Part shown: one piece after another, positions 1-8,760 of the stretch | Layout of the letters: each line of letters opens with the position of its first letter | Numbering within the stretch: the stretch's first letter is position 1 | Source: Trichosphaerium sp. ATCC 40318 | Lineage: Eukaryota > Discosea > Flabellinia > Trichosidae | Reading direction: 5' to 3' | Length of the DNA: 64,000 nucleotides | Assembly (NCBI GenBank): GCA_038496445.1 | Contig: JALMLS010000418.1 | Coordinates: 124,001 to 188,000 of the forward strand | Position numbers and translations under genes: made by a program | The notes under the pieces: model-generated | Told to the model about the DNA's origin: nothing | The model's database searches: none | What the model saw: only the letters and a program-made list of their open reading frames with translations

Positions 1-1
1 T

Positions 2-1238
2 ATTTACCCTCAATACAAGTGGATTCCTTGGCGGTTTAAGTGCGTGCAGTGAATACCACTTAAAAGGTGATCAATAAACTTTCCCTAAAGTTTTTATTCA
101 GGTCTGCTCCACGCAAATACTGGTCTAGTATAGAGCATCAAAGACATCTATTCAATGATATAGCAAGTGATTTCAATGTTAAAACTCTCAAAGACTGGTA
201 TAAGATTACCTTACAATCCGTCTTAAATAGAAACGCCGGAGCTGTAATTAAGTAAGTCATGTGACAGTACAAAAACAAATTTCTTTTCAATCTCTTATTT
301 TGCTATTTCAGACACTACTACAATGGATCACTTTCATGTTGTATATCTACATTGTATCCAAGTTATAAATGGGAACTTTGGAGATTCAAATCGTCACCAA
401 GAGGTTTTTGGAAGGATATAGAAAATCAAAGAACTTTTTTGAATGCCACTAAGAAAGCTTTACAAATAACATCAAGAGATTATTGGTATAGAACTTCTTA
501 TGAACAAATAAGTAGTATGGGTGGTCAAGGTATATTAAAGTACTGGCCATACGTACTTAAAGTGGTTGAGCCTTCATACAAATGGGATTGGAGGAAGTTT
601 TCTTTGACAGGCAAAATGGCAAAGCAAAGGTAACTTTAATCGGACCATGTGTCAATATTTTTTAACATTTCTTTGATTAGGCAACTTGTCAAGTATGTTC
701 AACGTCTATTCCCAGGATTGCGAATTATGGAAGATCACTGTGTTGGGTTTAGTACTTCTAATCAAGAGAACATAACAGTTGATGTTTATGTTCCTTATCT
801 TAATTTAGCTTTTGAATATCAAGGCACACTTATTAGTATTGAACGTTTGGATGCTTACTTATACATAGGAGAACACCATTATACTGATGGAGTGTTCTTT
901 ACAGAACAATATTCTGTTATACAAAAATCACGTGACACAGAGAAACTTCAGTATTGTACAGACATGGGTAAGTCCTTTTTGAATCAAATTTTGTTGCGAA
1001 TGTCAATTTACTTGGTTGAGTTTAATACTTAGGTATGACTTTGGTTACTATTCCTTTTTGGTGGTCCTATGATATAAATACTCTAGCAGCAACCATTAAG
1101 CATCAAGCGCCGCATATAAAATTTGAAAGGCGAGAAGTATTTGGTACACCACTTACAGACGAACAACCAAATATGTACAGTAAAAAAACACAAGTTCTAA
1201 CTTTCCCGAAAAGCAGAGCTTCAATAAACAGTTTGTAA
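2..1238 (+). CDS. Tandem-repeat protein with PD-(D/E)XK-like C-terminal domain (5' partial)
   Basis: Five exons fit: <2..39, 102..251, 312..629, 681..967 and 1033..1238, with introns of 51-65 nt; the 5' end lies outside the window. The visible part holds about three copies of a ~60-residue repeat built around YPxYKWxxWRFK, then FWxxIExQRxFL and a W-Y pair (DWYKIT, DYWYRT). The C-terminal ~160 residues carry DVYVPYLNLAFEYQG, a conserved H of the type EHHY, RDTEK and IPFWW. From memory this repeat-plus-domain arrangement occurs in large unannotated families of some fungi and protists. The D...ExQ spacing resembles PD-(D/E)XK (restriction-endonuclease-like) folds, so nuclease descent is an inference, and activity is unproven because the third acidic/lysine position is replaced by Q. 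The gene ends in TAA with no further ORF before the ubiquitin-like gene. Confidence 0.7.
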
Positions 1239-1583
1239 TATGGATTGTATTGCCTTCGCAGTTAGTTCCAAAATAACATGTACTAAAGTCACATGGATTG
1301 AGCTTCCCTGGAATTCCATTGAGCTTTGTTGTTGTATAATACCAAAAACCCATAGTTGCAACAGTGAACTACACTGCTGCAAGAAGTGTAAAAAATGTGA
1401 CGCATTTCTACATTTGCACAAAACCTTTGCGCCACCTTAGTGTTTTGTGCTAATATCACTGCCATATATTTCGCGCAGCAGCTGAGTAATTGTGCCACTT
1501 TTTCATGAATGGAATTCTAAGCATTTAAGTCTGTCCAAAAATACCACTTACAGGCGCTCCAACTTGTCAAGCAATAATACAAC
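1239..1583. other. Intergenic, no gene seen
   Basis: Short overlapping ORFs occur here on both strands but none shows family resemblance, splice continuity or sensible composition. The stretch must hold the 3' end of the upstream transcript and the promoter of the ubiquitin-like gene. Confidence 0.5.
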
Positions 1584-1886
1584 ATGCAACTATTTATAAA
1601 GACATTAACAGGGAAAACAATAACTATTGAAGTTAAACCTGAAGAAACAATTTACAGTGTAAAAGGGACAATCCACAACATTGAAAAAGTTCCACCTGAT
1701 CAACAGCGCCTTGTTTTTTGTGGAAAAGAACTTGAAGACGAGTGCCACATTAACGACTATAACTTTAACAAGTCAGGAACAGTTCATCTCATACTGAAAC
1801 TGAGCAATTCAGAAAATACCGAAAGACAACACGCAGAGGTTCCTATGTGTACTTATGAACCGAAAAGTAGTTGGTTCTGCTGCTAA
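1584..1886 (+). CDS. Divergent ubiquitin-like protein ending in a CC motif
   Basis: Single-exon ORF of 100 residues. Residues 1-73 align with ubiquitin without gaps (start [17 protein letters not shown], then VPPDQQRL near residue 36). Residues matching K6, K11, K27, K48 and K63 and the patch residue H68 remain, while K29 is T and K33 is I, and I44 is V. The C-terminal LRLRGG is replaced by [10 protein letters not shown] followed by a ~24-residue tail ending SSWFCC before TAA. The missing di-glycine means it cannot be processed and conjugated like ubiquitin. A terminal CC is a geranylgeranylation-type ending (Rab CC motif), and membrane-anchored ubiquitin-fold (MUB) proteins are prenylated, so membrane attachment is an inference. 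It could instead be a decaying ubiquitin copy, but the open frame and retained core argue for function. Confidence 0.85.
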   Translation: MQLFIKTLTGKTITIEVKPEETIYSVKGTIHNIEKVPPDQQRLVFCGKELEDECHINDYNFNKSGTVHLILKLSNSENTERQHAEVPMCTYEPKSSWFCC

Positions 1887-2565
1887 ATACTGTAATAAGC
1901 AATGTACTATCGTAATTCTGAAAGTTCGTTTTTTGGCGCTACACTCCCTTTTTTGCCGTTGTTCTTTAATACTCACCTTGTACATGCGTTCATTATGTAA
2001 TATATTGGGAATATGATTTCGCAGCTGGCACAAATAGAATCTAGCGACAGCCCATTGGTTTCCCTCCAAACCGGTCCTGTTCTTCATCTACCTGGTTTTT
2101 TTTTCATTTGACAATGACATAAAATATCTGATACTGCTGTGGTGCGTTCGGGAAACCCAAATATGTAGAACTTTGTCAAAAAAAAGTCTAAAATTCGGCA
2201 CACTATTTATCCTATATTATGCCATAGGAACTATTTAGAAAGCCCCCCTTTCAGGGGGGGTTTGGGGGGGCAGAGCCTAGCGGCGACTGAGCGCCATAAC
2301 CCAGTTGTCTCCCTTTGTGGCGAACAGTTCAATATCTCTTTGACATTTTTTCGACTTTTTTTTCGACATTTTAGTACACACCGTGCGTTCGCATTTGCTC
2401 GAGATGTGAGTGTCGCTAGCGAATGCTTTCAGGTAGACAGCGCTTTTATGAGTAATAGCACACAAAGGAGAGTAATCACATGAGACTTTTCACGCTGATT
2501 CCATAAAACTCTGTTTGATAAACTCCGTTTATTAGGCACTATTATTGCCATTATGTTTATAAATT
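1887..2565. other. Intergenic between convergent genes
   Basis: No convincing gene. The only marked structure is the C-run/G-run hairpin at 2241-2270. Short ORFs on both strands here lack any recognisable feature. Confidence 0.5.
2241..2270. repeat. C6/G7 hairpin followed by a second G7 run
   Basis: Six C, a five-base loop (tttca), seven G, three T, then seven G. The C6 can pair with either G run. This is by far the most GC-biased short stretch in an AT-rich intergenic region; it could act as a terminator-like or G-rich structural element, but no function can be read from it. Confidence 0.6.
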
Positions 2566-3621
2566 TTAGTTGGTTTGCTGTTGGTAGTTGCCATTGTCGT
2601 CAATGTAGTATTTTGGTTCGTCAAAGTAGTACTCAGGTTGAACACAAGATAAACTTAAACGTGAAAGACGAACTGGTTCTACATCCCCAATCTTGTCACC
2701 ACTAAAAATACCATGTGTATCAATAACAGAAGGTTCACCTATCTCCTTAGCATCCCCTGGATCAGTTGCTATCGTCTTTGCAGCGTGTAGTAACCCTGAC
2801 AACGTCTTTGCAGGTAGATGAACCGTTACTTGAATGAAAAGACGCTTCGCTTGGCTTTGATCAAGGACATCTCTACGCATAAACATTTCAGGTTTTTTCA
2901 TCTCTGATGAAACATCGGCCATGTCCAACCCTTGTATACCTCTTCTGCAATATGCAACGTGTCTTATAACAACGTAAGCTGTCTCCTGAGTTATTGGATT
3001 GCCATCTTCGTCCTGGCACAGAAAAGTAACTTTCTGGAACCCTTGAGGGCTCATAACCTCAATAAACGTCCCTTGTGGTACTTTTTCTTTGCCAAAAGCC
3101 TTGAAAAGAGTTTCAAGCACGCTTTCGAATCCTGTAATTTCGGTAACAACATTAAGTGAGATTTCGCCTTTGTCGTTTTTCCTGAAGGCCAAATCAATAT
3201 TGAATCCGTCCAATTTCATTCTTGTTGGTCTGCTACTACCGCTATCAATAAGAAGGAGCTTTGTAGGCATCTGTTTACAGTAATGAGGGCGGTCACGAAG
3301 TGATAAAAAAATAGGATTATCCTCTCTAATAAGAGCTGCCAAATCACGTCTACCAACTGCTCTTGATGCCATGTATTCCGATGGTCGAAGATGATGAGCA
3401 CATAAAAAGTGTTTAGGCCAGTAAATGTCATCATGTAGAGCATCTGGAGAAAGATTGTGACATCCCTGTAATAACGGATGCTCAACCAGTAATGCCCCGA
3501 AATTTCCTTCGTCGTTATCGCAATCTGTAAACGGGAAACCACTACTGTACGTCGTATCATATGCCCGAAAATCTACTCCGTCGTCTTTTGCCATTATACG
3601 CCACAAATTGAAGTCGTCCAT
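2566..3621 (-). CDS. Hypothetical protein, 351 aa, single exon
   Basis: An uninterrupted ORF of 351 codons beginning MDDFNLWRIMAKDD and ending QQQTN. I do not recognise the family. It is soluble in composition, with no signal peptide or membrane segment, scattered His and Cys (for example LCAHHLRPSEY), an acidic start and a Tyr-rich tail (EYYFDEPKYYIDDNG). A central stretch (about 150-200) reads like a mixed alpha/beta domain. It is unusual here in being a long gene with no visible intron, unlike most neighbours. It is transcribed toward the G-run hairpin, and the next gene upstream (3951-4280) is on the same strand. Coding status rests on length and composition only. Confidence 0.75.
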   Translation of the reverse strand: MDDFNLWRIMAKDDGVDFRAYDTTYSSGFPFTDCDNDEGNFGALLVEHPLLQGCHNLSPDALHDDIYWPKHFLCAHHLRPSEYMASRAVGRRDLAALIREDNPIFLSLRDRPHYCKQMPTKLLLIDSGSSRPTRMKLDGFNIDLAFRKNDKGEISLNVVTEITGFESVLETLFKAFGKEKVPQGTFIEVMSPQGFQKVTFLCQDEDGNPITQETAYVVIRHVAYCRRGIQGLDMADVSSEMKKPEMFMRRDVLDQSQAKRLFIQVTVHLPAKTLSGLLHAAKTIATDPGDAKEIGEPSVIDTHGIFSGDKIGDVEPVRLSRLSLSCVQPEYYFDEPKYYIDDNGNYQQQTN

Positions 3622-3950
3622 TATCTAATGCAAAATAAGAAATCAACATAAACTTTTTGGGCGAATTCACAAAAATCATGATTGTTTTAACTCCAGAAAA
3701 TGTATTGAAAAGCAAGTGGGTTTCTTTAGTGGCAGTTTAAACTACGTTGAGTTCGTCCTGATGGTTTCAAGAGAAAAAGAGGAGAGTACTTGTAGCACGT
3801 GATCAATTGCAACATTGTACAAGTAAAGGCTGTTTTAACCTGACTTGTATCGAACGCCTGCCCTTTCAAAGAATATTACTAGCACTCTAGAGCACGTGAT
3901 TTTTTCAGCAGTTACTTCTAGCTTCATCAAAAGAATTTTCATGCGAAATA
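3622..3950. promoter_or_regulatory. Upstream region with two CACGTG palindromes
   Basis: Gap between two minus-strand genes. It holds CACGTG at 3795-3800 and 3893-3898, both followed by AT. CACGTG is the canonical E-box bound by bHLH factors; here it is a candidate regulatory site for the 351-aa gene, although the same hexamer also lies inside introns elsewhere in the window. Confidence 0.4.
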
Positions 3951-4280
3951 CTAGTGGAGACGTACTCTCGTGCTAATGTCAACCATACGGTCATAATCCG
4001 CGTCATAATAATGCGCTACAAACTCTATACCGCTTATTGGGGCAATACCGTGAGTTACAAGAGCATAATGCACACGAGGCACGGCGTGTCCAAGTTTTTG
4101 ATTTAGCTTGCCGGCAGCCACTTCATCTACTACTACAACCAGACAAAAACATGTCGGTGTTCCAGTTGCGTCTCGCACAGCGTCAATGGATACGCAAAAC
4201 GCCTCAGCGACTCGTTCCTTATATTTAGAGCGAATGGCTGCTAGCTCAGTGTCGGTCTTACCAGGAAATAAAGGTTCCAT
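3951..4280 (-). CDS. Hypothetical small protein, 109 aa
   Basis: Single-exon ORF starting MEPLFPGKTDTELAAIRSKY and ending in RVRLH. It has a charged helical start, then a hydrophobic strand-like segment (CFCLVVVVDEVAAG) and an aromatic/acidic stretch (HYYDADYDRM). The pattern suggests a small alpha/beta domain, but I do not recognise it. Its start lies only 81 bp from the divergent START-domain gene, so the two probably share a promoter, which supports it being real. A short ORF on the other strand over the same bases is treated as a shadow. Confidence 0.6.
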   Translation of the reverse strand: MEPLFPGKTDTELAAIRSKYKERVAEAFCVSIDAVRDATGTPTCFCLVVVVDEVAAGKLNQKLGHAVPRVHYALVTHGIAPISGIEFVAHYYDADYDRMVDISTRVRLH

Positions 4281-4361
4281 TTTGGGTTTGGCTGAGCTTA
4301 AAACATTTTTACATTAAGTCTCCCAAAAACATCAGAAAGACGCATATCAGTTGGTTTAACA
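4281..4361. promoter_or_regulatory. 81-bp divergent promoter
   Basis: All the DNA between the start codons of the minus-strand 109-aa gene and the plus-strand START gene. It is AT-rich, with no evident TATA element of standard form. Confidence 0.5.
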
Positions 4362-5372
4362 ATGGCAGAAGTACAAAAATACAAGGACGCAGCTGAAGAA
4401 GTACTTGGACGTGTAAAGGTAGAAATCCTTTAAAAAGTACACAAACCTCACTACTAGATAGGACATCATACAAGAAACTGAAGGATGGGCTACAGGAGTA
4501 GACGCTAACGGTATCCTCGGAACAAACAAACCGATGGAAGGCAGCCCTATCAACTGCTACAGAGGTAAAACCAAGGTAGCGAACTACACACCAACTGCTC
4601 TAATCGGTGCGTAAACAATTACCCGTACAATATATTTTTTTTTAATCGAACTGGTTTACGTCATAACAGCTCCACTACCCTTACTACGTCGTTTTAAAGC
4701 TAACTGGTTTTACTAGACATGTTATGGAGTAGAACAACAAAAGATCAAGTACGTACTGACCTACTACTACAACTAAGCGGTTATACTGACAAATGATAAA
4801 AAAAGTGGTGCCAACACGACCCTAACATCATCGAATGGAAAGTTTTGGAGACATTGGACGATACCACACGTATCATCTACCAAGTACGCTAATTTACAGC
4901 CGTTTTACAAAAAAAAAACACTGACGTCATCTTAAATCGTAGACAAACAAACTCACCTGGCCTATCTGGAACCGTGATTCAGTTATGGTTCAAATGCGCA
5001 AAGAAGTTGACGGAACACAGTTCCTCGTATGGAAATCGGTTGAATTCGCTGGTATGCCAGATAAAGAAGACAAAAAGCTCATCCGCGCATCTGTTAACAC
5101 AAGGTAAATGGGTTACAAGCAAGAACAGCAGTTTTTATTTTCTAATTCGTTATGTGCAACGCTTTTTTTATCTTAATCGCTTCTGACGCTTTTAATCTAG
5201 TGCATACGTGTTCGAGAAGGACCCAGAAAACCCAAAAGGCTCTATTGCCCACCGTGTAGTTCACGTCGATCCACGCGGAACTATTCCATCTGTAGTCGTT
5301 AACGCTAATGCTCGTAACGTATACTACTTTGCTGATCCTCTTGTAAAGGCAGCAGATGCTGCAAACAAGTAG
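4362..5372 (+). CDS. START-domain lipid-binding protein, 214 aa
   Basis: Six exons (4362..4418, 4462..4606, 4717..4748, 4806..4883, 4943..5103, 5201..5372) join in phase to 214 residues, essentially a lone START domain. Diagnostic features in order: GWATGVDANGILG start of the beta-sheet; DMLWSRTTKDQWCQHDPNI at the usual 'W' helix; VLETLDDTTRIIYQ; the hallmark WPIWNRDSVMV (compare WPL..RDFV); RGTIPSVVVNANARN and a C-terminal helix ending in AADAANK. Members bind sterols, phospholipids or ceramide in a deep cavity and shuttle them between membranes; ligand cannot be inferred. No transit peptide or membrane anchor is present, so the protein is probably cytosolic. The 110-nt third intron is the least certain: an alternative acceptor at 4679 adds a stop. 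Donors are mostly GTACG(T/C) or GTGCGT. Confidence 0.9.
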
Positions 5373-5460
5373 AGAGTAAGGTAGTGAGTAACTCTTTACA
5401 AAAAACGCAAAAAGACTTGAAAAGTCGTTGCTTTTCGGTCTTTTCTTTTTGTTGTTCGAT

Positions 5461-6060
5461 TCAAAAATCTAATAAATTATTGAGCATATTATCAAACTGA
5501 CCAGAAGGTGTTTTCTTCTTTTGTTTCTTAGCTCCTTTTTTCGATTTTTGTCTTTTTTTTGCTTGTTGTTTCTTCTTTGTTTGCTGTTGTTGTTTCTGTC
5601 TTTTTTTAGGCCTACCAAGATCTGCTAGCATATCTTGAAGCAGTGCATCATCTTGAGGGTCCTTATCTCTGTTTTTTCTTTTTTTCTTCTGAGAACTTGT
5701 CGCTTGGTTTGTCGCTTTTTGTCTTTGTGTTGTTATATTTTTTTCACGCTCTGGAGGCGTTACATTGACATTTCTTTTTGGTATCTTCTTCTTACGAGAC
5801 AATTGATCCTCTAAAAAATCGCCTTGGACTGTATACGTTAATACTAATCCACTTGTGTCAAAAAAAAAAGACATACCAGAAACCTTTTTAACAAACTTCC
5901 GTTCCTGTTTTCTCTTGATATTCTGTTTTATATCTGGTCTGTGTACAACATTCTTACTCTCTTCAATATTGTCAATACACCCACTACCATCCATCTTCTC
6001 TTGTATATCAAGTAACAAAGCGCCAACTTCGTCTTGATCAAGTAATTCTAGATTTGACAC
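5461..6060 (-). CDS. Lysine-rich basic protein, probably nuclear
   Basis: Open frame of 199 codons. A 48-nt segment at 5829-5876 has a GTATGT donor, a branch-like ACTAAT (read on the other strand) and an ACAG acceptor, and encodes the only odd hydrophobic piece. I therefore think it is an in-frame intron, leaving 183 residues. The N-terminus is acidic (LDQDEVGALLLDIQ), the second half is dominated by K/R/Q (KKRQKQQQQTKKKQQ) and the end is FDNMLNNLLDF. Runs such as PKKRQK look like nuclear localisation signals. No domain is recognised. The acidic/hydrophobic LLxDxL and NNLLDF pieces could be partner-binding motifs. The start lies 22 bp downstream of the next minus-strand gene's stop. Confidence 0.7.
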   Translation of the reverse strand: MSNLELLDQDEVGALLLDIQEKMDGSGCIDNIEESKNVVHRPDIKQNIKRKQERKFVKKVSGMSFFFDTSGLVLTYTVQGDFLEDQLSRKKKIPKRNVNVTPPEREKNITTQRQKATNQATSSQKKKRKNRDKDPQDDALLQDMLADLGRPKKRQKQQQQTKKKQQAKKRQKSKKGAKKQKKKTPSGQFDNMLNNLLDF

Positions 6061-6081
6061 ATTTATTAAATTACCAAAAAA

Positions 6082-7056
6082 CTAAAAATCTGTCTTAGTA
6101 CCTCCAGTATCTTCTATACCATCTTCGCCTACACAACTAGGTAATGATGGTAGATACTTGGCAGCCATTGTTGTATAATTATGGCCACGAAATGACCATC
6201 CTCCTCGTTTTTTCACAAATGAATGTAAAATTCTTGTGACATTAAGCGTATGCTCCTCTAGTTGTTTTGATGTCTCCCAAATCCGTGCTACAAAAGGCAC
6301 ACAGAATAGCATTTCTCGTAGAAAGTAGCATTGTCGTATTTCTAAGAGCATGTATCTGTGAAATCAACGTCAGTTGATTTGTTCAGTTTATTGATGTTTT
6401 TACGTACTTATACGCTTGAACACATAATTCTGATAACTGCATAATGCGTTAGAGAGGTTCACGGGCAGTTTGTTAACCGTACTTGTTTGCAGTAGTTGTG
6501 GAACGCCCAAAATTTTAGTGTGATCGCTACGAGAGTAGGAGAGTGCGTTTTGTGGCTTAATTTGTAAGAAAATGTCACAAAAACCATATTCGACTAACCT
6601 TGGTGGTTTATCGCTTAGAACGTCCAATATTATGGCTAACATGCGTTCGCATGGACATTTTGTCACCCAACGACATGTCTACAGTGTACTGAGTATATTA
6701 GGTTCTATTCTGCATTACAATACCTGAGATAAGCGTTGGGCCCATTTATGTCGTTTGTAGTTCCAATTGTTAAGAAATAAAAATCTCTTCACTGTTTTGT
6801 AATCTAGTGATAGTACTGGAACAGATTTTCTAATTATACGCGTAAAATTGCGCAGTTGAGCTGTTTCGTCTTCGTCTAACTGTAAACCTTTAAAACTACC
6901 TGCCAATGATGCCTCCTCCGCGATAATATCGCATAGCACTGAAGAAAAAGCCATTAACGCGTGTACTGTAAAATTTGAACAGAACAAACTTGACCTTATC
7001 TTCAGTTGTGGGATGTAGGTTGCTACGAAAAAAATAAGAAGGTCGAGCAACTGCAT
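6082..7056 (-). CDS. Candidate NEPRO-like (DUF4477) protein
   Basis: Three exons fit: 6724..7056 (or from ATG at 6954), 6408..6678 and 6082..6341, with introns 6679..6723 and 6342..6407 in phase. The protein is helical. A segment NNWNYKRHKWAQRLSQ resembles the basic N..H/KRxxxW motif of NEPRO and fungal Rmp1, and a later IRQCYFLREMLFCVPFVARIW matches the long hydrophobic helix near the end of the NEPRO N-terminal domain. Known members work in nucleoli with RNase MRP in pre-rRNA processing. The assignment is from remembered family patterns, so treat it as tentative. The start is ambiguous: the first 34 residues from 7056 are hydrophobic and may be 5' UTR, and MAFSSVLCDII at 6954 is the more natural beginning. 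Confidence 0.55.
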
Positions 7057-7378
7057 GCAGAAACGTTTACTTGTAACCTCAGTAATTGCGTAGCTTCATT
7101 ACACTCACCAGAAAGTAACTTCCTTTAGTTCAGGCTCTTTCTCAATGAGTTTGCCTGATTTGCAAAAAAAAGCATTCAACTTCGCTTCTTATGTGCATGG
7201 GCTGTATGACATTGCATGAGATACCGAAGGAACATGCCAATATACAGAACAGTCAGTGGCGTAATAGGTTTTTGAAACCCAACACGTGATAATGTTAAAA
7301 ATAGTAAAGGTTTGAATTTATTTTTGTATTTGTTAATTGTTTATTTAAATAATCGTATCTTTTTCTTTTTTTCTTACA
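7057..7378. other. Intergenic, no gene seen
   Basis: AT-rich spacer between two minus-strand genes, containing the 3' end of the RGS gene and the upstream region of the NEPRO-like gene. No structure beyond homopolymer runs. Confidence 0.5.
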
Positions 7379-8008
7379 CTACAAGCCTCCCATGATAAAG
7401 AAGTTAACACCTTTTTTCCATTTCTTTCGTTTCTTCTTTTTTTTTTGTATTGTCGATGCGACAGTCGCAATATTTTCAGTTTTAACTTGTTCATCTCGAG
7501 AAGCAACGAAATCCTTTAAGCTCTCTTGAAGTTTAGTTCTAACTTCTCGTTTGGCTTTAATAAATATAACATCAACTATGCTTGGCCCTTTACGTCCTTC
7601 TTGATCAGTTTCATCGCCGTTTGTTGTTTTCTCATCACCATCTTTCTTATCGAAAAAATTTTGTGACATTTGATGATTGCTGGCCTCCAGTTGCTCTGTT
7701 ATGACCTTAAATACATCACCTAGCTTCGTAGCAAGTTCTGCTTGGCATTCAGATGATAAAGAGACCTTACAAACAGGATGTATGAACTCTCTGTATATTT
7801 TAAGGGCGTTTTTAGCTTTTGAAGCTTCGTCTTGTTCAACTTCGTCTGAGTATTGGTACGTTATAATCTCCTTGTAGAAATGAACATCAGCTATATTACC
7901 GGCTTTTCTAAGGTGCTCATAGAATTCTTTTCTAATGCTTTGATCACGTAATACGCTTTGTAGTGTTAAAGCTGACCCTGTAGAGGACTCTCTTAGCCTT
8001 GTTTTCAT
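7379..8008 (-). CDS. RGS-domain protein, 209 aa
   Basis: Single exon. Residues ~14-110 form an RGS domain: LQSVLRDQSIRKEFYEHLRK at the start, HFYKEIITYQ, then KIYREFIHPVCKVSLSSECQ and a final helix VFKVITEQLEAS. RGS domains accelerate GTP hydrolysis by heterotrimeric G-alpha subunits. After the domain comes a polar linker (DGDEKTTNGDETDQEG), a helix and a strongly basic stretch (QKKKKKRKKWKKG) near the C-terminus that could bind acidic membranes or act as a nuclear signal. A CACGTG palindrome lies just upstream (about 8055). A second, tandem RGS gene sits at the right edge of the window. The G-alpha contact residues cannot be checked without an alignment. Confidence 0.8.
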   Translation of the reverse strand: MKTRLRESSTGSALTLQSVLRDQSIRKEFYEHLRKAGNIADVHFYKEIITYQYSDEVEQDEASKAKNALKIYREFIHPVCKVSLSSECQAELATKLGDVFKVITEQLEASNHQMSQNFFDKKDGDEKTTNGDETDQEGRKGPSIVDVIFIKAKREVRTKLQESLKDFVASRDEQVKTENIATVASTIQKKKKKRKKWKKGVNFFIMGGL

Positions 8009-8387
8009 TCAATTGTTTTTTTTTGTTTATTGCGTGTTTATGGAAGTTAATTAATCACGTGACTTAAACACAGAAGTGTTAGTGGTTTTTTTGGCTTACT
8101 TGTGAGTGGCGACGCCGTGGAGGATTGTTTTGAATGAAATCCGTTGATCTGGCTTTCACACAGACAATACAGTATCGCACCAGCCACTTACTATCGCGGA
8201 CCCGTTGGCTTGTGTTTTTATGTTGCTATTGACTGACCGCATACGTGTAAACATGTGCTTTCGTGTAAGGAAGTGGTCTTGACCGCCTTTTGGCGTAGCT
8301 GTAAGCTAGACTTCCTTATATTCGACTTTTCATATTCGATCTATCTGTTTTGATCGAACGTACTCATTTGTTTGAACTGAAATCAGA
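8009..8387. promoter_or_regulatory. Divergent upstream region with CACGTG
   Basis: Spacer between the minus-strand RGS gene and a plus-strand ORF. It contains TAATCACGTGAC near 8052-8063. No other element is recognised. Confidence 0.35.
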
Positions 8388-8711
8388 ATGAGATGGCCCG
8401 CAATTTTGCAATCCTGCCAGTTTGGTCAACCCGACACTGACTACGCGCACGCTTTACAAAAGACAAAACAAAAAAGAGATGAAAAAAAACCAAGTAGCTG
8501 GTACAGTAGTACGAACGAAAAGCGAAGTACTGCTGTTTTTCCAACACGCACTAAACAAGCTACAAATACCTTAGTACTGAAGCATGGACATAACAATAAT
8601 CTACAAGGAGAGTTCAAGCAGCGGTCAATTGAAGGCTCAAGGTCACCTTGTCAAAGGCAAAAAGATGGAGAATGGAAAAAATCAAAAATTTTTGCTTTCC
8701 ATTCTTATTGA
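8388..8711 (+). CDS. Hypothetical small basic protein, 107 aa
   Basis: ORF starting MRWPAILQSCQFGQPDTDY. It is hydrophilic and basic (KTKQKRDEKKPSSW, RQKDGEWKKSK), rich in Q, S and K, with no recognised domain. Composition is protein-like and the ORF lies in a gap between divergent genes, but there is no family support. An overlapping frame from 8584 ends in a hydrophobic stretch and is less convincing. It may be the first exon of something longer or a non-coding transcript. Confidence 0.35.
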   Translation: MRWPAILQSCQFGQPDTDYAHALQKTKQKRDEKKPSSWYSSTNEKRSTAVFPTRTKQATNTLVLKHGHNNNLQGEFKQRSIEGSRSPCQRQKDGEWKKSKIFAFHSY

Positions 8712-8760
8712 AGTAGGGAGTTATTTGTCGAATAAAGAGGATTTGTTTACACTTTTTATT

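Noticed and set aside
4607-4748. Alternative START-gene acceptor at 4679
   Set aside because: It runs into an in-frame stop; the 4716 acceptor gives an uninterrupted, family-consistent sequence.
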